Assembly (NCBI RefSeq): GCF_019703515.2
Contig: NC_059349.1
Span: forward strand, 21,982,744 to 22,046,743
From: Myxocyprinus asiaticus
Lineage: Eukaryota; Chordata; Actinopteri; Cypriniformes; Catostomidae
DNA: 64,000 nt
Direction: 5' to 3'
This document shows positions 58,297-64,000 of the stretch, in pieces; the stretch's first letter is position 1, and every line of letters starts with the position of its first letter. The translations under genes and the position numbers were made by a program. The notes beneath the pieces were generated by a model. The model had not been told where the DNA came from and made no database searches. It saw only the letters and a program-made list of their open reading frames with translations.

Positions 58297-59849
58297 GTAA
58301 GTTGACGTTCCTCCGTTAATCATCCCTTATATGTACTATGTCATATCTGTAAATGCTATTTGCAAACCCACTGTCTGTATCTATGCTCAAACATGCCGTT
58401 GAGATACCTCATTCATGTAGGCAGTGAAATGGGACCACTTACAGGTAACAGCAGCCTTGGCAGAACTTTTCACAACCCTTTTATCGCTTTATTAAGACGA
58501 CTTAGCAGACCATTTAAAATCAATATTAAATTGTACATTGTTTAAAGCATAGTAAACTGAGCCAAAACATTGGAAGAAAAAGCTAATGTAACAAGTAGCA
58601 TGTCGTAACTATGTGAATGAGTGTATTCGAAAGACCTGGGAGGCCACGGTAAAACCATATCTGCCTACTGTATAAATCCTCTCTCTATTAATGCTACCAG
58701 AGGAGCAGGAAACCTTATAACCCCTCTTACACATTAAAACATACTCATTCTGAGTTTTTTTCAGGATTGTATATGTGCTCTCTTGATAGCTGCACAGAAA
58801 ATAGTTATCCCCCAAACAAACAAAAAGCTGGGCTTGTTTTTTCACTTTGCTGTGATGGAGTTTGGCCTCTTTTTCTCCATCTCCCACAATGTTAACCCTT
58901 CCAGTACATTCTGGGAAAGGGACAGTACTCCCACCACCACTGTCCTGCATCTCCCAGCACAAAGGGCTTTTTGTCAGAAAGGGAAATGACTTCCCACTCT
59001 CCTTTTGATCTCCATTAGTTTGAAGCAAAACTCCAGCATCTGTGCCCAGAAAATGCATAATTAACAATGATGGCCACTTCCCTTTGCCTGACAGTCTTTA
59101 CTTTGTATACACAAGACATCCTCCCTACTAAATATCAGGGAGCACATGTGCCCTAGGTGTCTTTGTAAGTGTTATGTCAAAAGGATGTATGCCCGGCCTT
59201 TAATAACTGTAGCTGCATGCATGTGCGCACACACTCACGCAATTACACAGTCATATGGGAACAATTTAAAGTGAGCCGTCTAAAAAAGGAGCGTGACCTG
59301 CCTGCTAAAGTGATCCCTTGACTAAACTACTCGAGCAGCATTCCATGAAAATTGTATATGCATTACAGTCCTCCCTGCCTTTCTTGTGGGGTGTCAGTTA
59401 CATTCAAGCACACACACAAATAAACATTGCAATGAAATGAACTATAAACAACACAAAACATACATAAATCTCAAAATATAAAGTGAATAAAACTGAAAGT
59501 ATCATTATGGGATAATGACGGGGCTTTAGCAGATTAGCTATTTTGGATTTGGGGCGAAAATTACTCAGAAATCTTCTGCAGTTTAGATGCAATTTGCAAA
59601 AGGGTGCAGGATATTCACATATTCCAAAACTGTTTAGTCAAGATTTTATTTGCTTAAAGCGTTTATGGATTTTGGGTAGATTTTGTTTTAATTTTCTAGC
59701 CAACAGTTTAAAATTATTTTAATTTTTTTCATGTGCTCATGAGGGGATTCATTTTTTTAAACTTCAAGGAGAAAAATAAACAATCTCTCCCACACGCTTT
59801 ATGCCTCATTTACTTATACTCTCCCTCCCTTTCCCTCTCTCTTTCTTAG
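58297..59849 (+). other. col11a1 intron 11
   Basis: A 1.55-kb GT-AG intron without recognised repeats. The minus-strand 152-codon open frame at 58609-59067 has no domain and is treated as chance. Confidence 0.75.
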
Positions 59850-59924
59850 GGCCCTCCTGGTCGTCCTGGTTTACCAGGCGCAGATGGAGCTCCGGGGCCC
59901 TCTGGCACCATCCTCATGTTACCG
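59850..59924 (+). CDS. col11a1: col11a1 exon 12: end of minor helix and entry to NC2
   Basis: Encodes residues 479-503: [19 protein letters not shown] followed by TILMLP. The Gly repeat stops at GTI and LMLP opens the non-helical hinge, as in other type V/XI chains. 75 nt, phase 0, donor GTAAGC. Confidence 0.93.
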
Positions 59925-60331
59925 GTAAGCCTGTCCAACTCCTACATTTCCAATACTTAGAGATTTTCCAGCTCCTAATCTAAACTGCTGTTGGAGAAAC
60001 CACCAAACTTATCTCCAGTCAGCTGCAAAAGTGACTTCCTCTAACATCTTACAAATTGCTGCCATTTTAAATGTCTAAGTGGGTTATGAATTGTTACAGC
60101 TGCAAGGAACCCTAACCCCACCCCATAACCCCACAGTACTCACACTACACACTGTCTAGAGTAACTCTATACAAACTGTCACTTTGCTGCCCAGAAGAAA
60201 AGCCATAATGACAAGCCCGGTGAGGCCGCTTTATGTTGTAGTGACTCCAACGGCTCTTCTAAATTCATAAGTGCAGTAAAAGTACAGAAATAAACCTCTG
60301 TTTTCTGTGTTTGTGGATGTTCCTCTGACAG

Positions 60332-60415
60332 TTCCGGGCTGGTGGAGAAGCTTCAAAAGGTCCAGTGGTGACAGCACAAGAAGCTCAAGCCCAAGCCATC
60401 CTCGCCCAGGCCCGG
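60332..60415 (+). CDS. col11a1: col11a1 exon 13: NC2 hinge
   Basis: Encodes 28 residues (504-531), FRAGGEASKGPVVTAQEAQ then AQAILAQAR. This short helical linker between minor and major triple helices is highly conserved in fibrillar V/XI collagens (SKGP..SAQEAQAQAIL.QAR). Here Thr replaces the usual Ser. 84 nt, acceptor CTGACAG, donor GTGAGA. Confidence 0.93.
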
Positions 60416-60890
60416 GTGAGAACCCTTGATCAGCTTTCTCTAGTGTTTTTTGGCTGAAATGAATGTTCTTGGTGCATAGAGTGTTTTTGAAAATTTTTAA
60501 AGAGACTGTTAAAACCACTACACAGGTTTATAGCTCTCATAACTCTGTATGGTACATGGAGTTGCCAGTAATGCAACTTATGCACTCTAGTAGGGAAAAA
60601 CATTTCTCTTCTCCTAATGGTGTCAGATTTGTGATGATTTAATTTAGAGCTAGGATTTTCAGACTTTTACAGGCCAAGAACCTCTTGGTAAATAGAGAGA
60701 AGGAGCACTGATTCCCTGCTATATATTATCTAAAATTGAGTGTTGCATTGTAGGCCTGGCCTATAATAAAACACATATAGTACAATATAAATTTACATAC
60801 TTTGTTATGATGCAAACATTACAAAGCCATTAAAATAATCATTGTTGATGTATACAGTCATACTTGTACACTAAATTTTAATTTTAATCT

Positions 60891-61742
60891 TAAAGGGATA
60901 GCTCACCCAAAAATGGTAAGTCTGTCTAATACATGCATTCATAACCCCAAGACTAGATTATTGTAATGCATTACTGGGAGGATGGCCTGCAGTTTCAATA
61001 AATAAACTTCAGTAGGTTCAAAATACAGCAAGAGTGCTGACTAGAACCAAGAAATATGATCATATAATCCCCATTTCATCATTGCTACATTGGCTACCTA
61101 TTTCATATTAATTTTAAAACTGTGTTAATTTCTTACAAATCTTTGAATGGTCTAGCTCCACAGTACTTAAGTGACCTTCTATTACGCTATATTCCATCAC
61201 GTTCACTACGATTGCAAAATTCTGGCCTGTTAATAATTCCTAGAATATCAAAATACACAAGGAGGGAGATCCTTTTCCTATTTGTCTCCTAAACTATGGA
61301 ATAGTCTTCCCAGCATTGTTCAGGACTCAGACACACTCTCTCAGTTTAAGTTTAGACTAAAGCCTCATCTATTCAGCCAGGAATACACCTAATGTATCCC
61401 TCAGCTCATAGTTAAGCTGCATTAGCCAAGTCTGCCAGATGTGTGAAAAGCATTATACAAATAAGAATGACTTGACATGTCAACGTTTACTCATTCTCAT
61501 GTTGTTCCAAACCTGTATGACTTTCTGTCTTCATTGGAAAAAAGGAGATGTTAGGCAACAATGTTACTGTCACCATTCACTTTTATTAAATGGAAAAAGA
61601 TGCAATGAAAGTGAAATGTGACTGAGGCTAAAATTCTGTCTAACATCTCTTTTTGTGCTCTAAGGAAGAAAGGAAGTTGTTTGAGTTTGAAACAACATGA
61701 GGGTAAATAATGACAGAATTTGTATTTTGCGTGAACTATCCC
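60891..61742. repeat. TAAAGGGATAG-type TIR element split by a LINE fragment
   Basis: TAAAGGGATAGCTCACCC at the left and GCGTGAACTATCCC at the right are the element's ends. The left arm breaks at AAAAATGG and the right arm starts again near TTACTCATTCTCATGTTG at about 61488; the LINE 3' end lies between. Confidence 0.75.
60935..61470 (+). pseudogene. L2-type LINE ORF2 C-terminal fragment
   Basis: The + strand encodes [14 protein letters not shown], then LTRTKKYDHI and LHWLPISY, and later a WNSLP-like block near 61298. These are the conserved terminal blocks of L2/CR1-clade reverse transcriptase proteins. Stops and a frame change are present, and the 3' tail GTGAAAAGCATTATACAAATAA follows. Only the 3' end is present, as usual for 5'-truncated LINE insertions. 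Confidence 0.8.
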
Positions 61743-62012
61743 ACACATGGGAGGATCAATGAGACATTTAGTTGAACTTCTGCTTCCTAACTTTAGCTTT
61801 GGTTGTACTTAATATTGTATATTTTGTTTAATGCACATTTCAGTCAGGACAATTTACATCAAATGAGTAATTTATTGACTTTTATTGACAATATGAAGCA
61901 ATCTGTTGGTGTTATTGTACTGTTCGGTGCAAACTCACCTCCCGTCTATGCAGCCATGCATGGACAGAGCCGGAAGTGCAGCAAATCAAACCCCCCAGGA
62001 ATAACAGAACAG

Positions 62013-63271
62013 GGCTGGGTTTCCCGATAACGTTGCAGCTTAAGCTTTTACGATCATCTTAACGAACTTCGCTTGTTATTTTACGATGGATTAATGCCTG
62101 TTTCCCAAACCAGCATGTAGATCACTCATTATTAAGTAGAACTTAAGTGCTTCGTTACGGGAGCTGTCCAGTCCAAAGGTGCTGATCACTTTGGTAAATA
62201 TGTCCAGAGTTTATATTCTCAACATGAAAATAATGTGGAAATACTGACAAACATGGAAATTGTTTGTAACCTTGTCGAGGTGCTGAAATGTATTAACTAT
62301 TACATAATTTTATTATATAAATAATTATGGCTTTAGTAAGACAGAGTTTCAGAATTATTGATGCTCAGTCATAGAGATTAATGAAAGTGACGCAATAAAT
62401 GCATGTAACGTGAATGTACGTGATATGAATCATATGTTTTTTGGCTGGAAACTGAACAAATGCACAGAGAACAGGATTAAAATGATGGGCATCAGTATTG
62501 AACTACTCATAGACCTGTCTAAATATTAATAGATAATCTGGTTAGAGTTCAAGGCACTGTGTACTTGTAGCCTTACTGCCATTATACATCATGTAATTTG
62601 TTACTGCCTTGTAAAAGGACTCTAGGCTAGCCGATTTGAACCAAACGTTGGAGGAAGAAAGAAGAGGAGGAGGAGGAAGAGAGAGAGGGAATCTCTCATT
62701 GCACACTCTTACTCTAATCTCCTCTAATCAAATTTTAATTATTTATTAGGCATATTTATTTAAGTTTTAAACTGCATGGTCACATTACATTACTCATGTC
62801 TTCTTAAATAATCTGTTTAATAAGAACATATCATCTTTATATTGCCATTACAATTATGCTTATCAAGGAAGGCTAATATAAGTTATACTGTATTACGTCT
62901 TGTAGTTTAGACCTATCACATCGCATGCACAGACTGCGGAGACTGCCTATTGATATCAATGTGATTTTTTTAAACACTTTTATATCCTCTGATAAAAGGA
63001 TAAAAAAGCAGTTTACAGTGGCTTTCCAATGATCAAAATATATTAATACAATGTATTAAATGTCCCATTGTCTTTGATAAACTGTGAAAGATGCTAGAAA
63101 GATACATTTAAATTGCACTTAATGGACTTAAGAGCAATTCAAAGCACTCGTTAATTTATGAAAGTTTTTACAAACTACTTAGGTAACGATGCTTTTAGGA
63201 AACGTGCCTTAGAGATTAAGTACTACTTAAGTGCTACTAACGTCCTACTTATTGCTTTGGGAAACCCAGCC
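62013..63271. mobile_element. Large TIR element (GGCTGGGTTTCCC ends)
   Basis: GGCTGGGTTTCCC at the left is the exact inverse of GGGAAACCCAGCC at the right, and imperfect pairing continues inward (TTAAGTAGAACTTAAGTGC vs GTACTACTTAAGTGC). No transposase frame was found. TSD is not evident. A short purine-rich tract (GAGGAGGAGGAGG) lies near 62660. Confidence 0.75.
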
Positions 63272-63832
63272 TAGATCCAGCAGAGTTACAATACAGCATG
63301 ATTGCACAGTTTTTCAACATGGTACATTTGTTCACTAGCATAATATAGATTAAATTGTCACTTAATAGAACTTAAAATATTTAGCAAGTAAAAGGAGCAA
63401 TAAAACATTGAAGATAGGAATTCCACACTGACAATAAATCTAAGAGCACATATTATCAGATTTTAAGACAACTAAAGGCAAAGAGCTGTAAGACAAGAGA
63501 TGGAGCTCTGGGATGAAGGAGGGTGTTAAATGCAGATTACATCCATGTTATAGAAAGTTAGCTGAGAGAATGAATGGAGGACTAAAGAACCCTTCTGATA
63601 TGTGTCTGAATTGTATCTTTAGACATCATGATCAGCTGAGCATCAGCTGATTGTAAGCTTGACTAACGGGACCTGCCTGAACTAACACAATGTAAAAATG
63701 CTAAACAATTGTTTTAAGATCAACTAATAATTGGCAGACCCCTGTAGTACCACCACGGACCCCCAGTTGAAGAGAAATTGTTGGTTTTCTGTCAGGGTCT
63801 GTGTTGTAACACAGCTTGTTTTGTCCCTGTAG

Positions 63833-63889
63833 CTGACCATGAGGGGGCCACCTGGTCCAATGGGATTGACAGGACGCGCCGGCCCTGTG
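63833..63889 (+). CDS. col11a1: col11a1 exon 14: start of the main triple helix
   Basis: Encodes LTMR then GPPGPMGLTGRAGPV (532-550). The major Gly-X-Y helix begins at GPPGPMG, as in mammalian V/XI chains. 57 nt, phase 0, acceptor CCTGTAG, donor GTGAGT. The remaining exons for the ~1000-residue helix and C-propeptide lie beyond the window. Confidence 0.93.
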
Positions 63890-64000
63890 GTGAGTGCTCT
63901 CTCTAACTGCCATAGATGAGGAACACAGATGAGCCGCCTGTTACTTACATACACATATAATCTAAAAGCCACATGCATGCCAAGATTTACCTTCATGAAT

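Larger units (their letters stand above)
60416..63832 (+). other. col11a1 intron 13
   Basis: Holds a TIR element split by an L2 3' end (60891-61742) and a 1.26-kb TIR element (62013-63271). The rest shows nothing recognised. Confidence 0.75.

Noticed and set aside
58609..59067. 152-codon minus-strand frame in intron 11
   Set aside because: No known motif, and it lies between two collagen exons on the opposite strand; no evidence of coding constraint.
4782..63889. Assignment to col5a1 instead of col11a1
   Set aside because: [21 protein letters not shown] and the FGPG.PAET motif follow the type XI alpha-1 pattern; type V alpha-1 differs at these points. Paralogue a versus b stays open.
1..64000. 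CRISPR arrays, bacterial-type operons, rRNA or tRNA genes
   Set aside because: None seen. The tRNA-Phe match at 12018-12035 is a retrotransposon primer site, only 18 nt, not a tRNA gene.

Overview
The window is vertebrate nuclear DNA, most likely from a ray-finned fish of the carp/zebrafish group. The evidence is one multi-exon vertebrate collagen gene with very large, AT-rich introns. These introns are packed with repeat types common in cyprinids: DIRS1-type YR retrotransposon, Gmr1-like Ty3/gypsy, L2-type LINEs, Tc1, hAT and TTAA-flanked elements, and abundant (AC)n/(AT)n microsatellites. There are no bacterial genes, operons, CRISPR arrays or recognised RNA genes. Nearly all short ORFs are chance.

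The only host gene I can support is the 5' half of a fibrillar procollagen alpha-1(XI) gene (col11a1; a or b co-orthologue unresolved) on the + strand. It runs from the start codon at 4782 to beyond the right edge. Fourteen coding exons were placed by hand: 4782-4896, 16530-16694, 17927-18140, 23801-23963, 45101-45226, 48636-48734, 49095-49175, 51638-51943, 57438-57497, 58032-58073, 58234-58296, 59850-59924, 60332-60415 and 63833-63889. Every splice phase joins correctly. They encode about 550 residues: signal peptide, TSPN/laminin-G-like domain with four cysteines, acidic Tyr/Asp/Glu-rich variable region, minor triple helix, NC2 hinge and the first Gly-X-Y repeats of the main helix. Intron 3 is a GC-AG intron.

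Layout: 1-4500 is upstream DNA without a recognisable gene; about 4500-4781 is the probable promoter and 5' leader. Intron 1 (4897-16529) carries a decayed gypsy element (8300-12359) with 5-bp target duplications, a tRNA-Phe primer site and integrase placed before reverse transcriptase, plus a hAT-like element and small TIR elements. Intron 3 carries a 4.2-kb DIRS element (18634-22791) with inverted termini, an internal complementary region and an open tyrosine recombinase frame. Intron 4 (21 kb) is a stack of nested transposons, including a TTAA-flanked element that keeps an N-terminal piggyBac-like transposase exon, a solo LTR, a Tc1 fragment and an antisense L2 fragment. Introns 5-13 hold further hAT elements, a foldback element with ~20-bp subterminal repeats, an L2 3' end and a large TIR element.

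No clearly new biological system was found. The most notable items are the GC-AG intron, the IN-before-RT gypsy order, the well-preserved DIRS architecture, the piggyBac exon remnant, the foldback element and the readable order of nested insertions. All element boundaries come from reading termini by eye; family names are from motif memory, not a database search.
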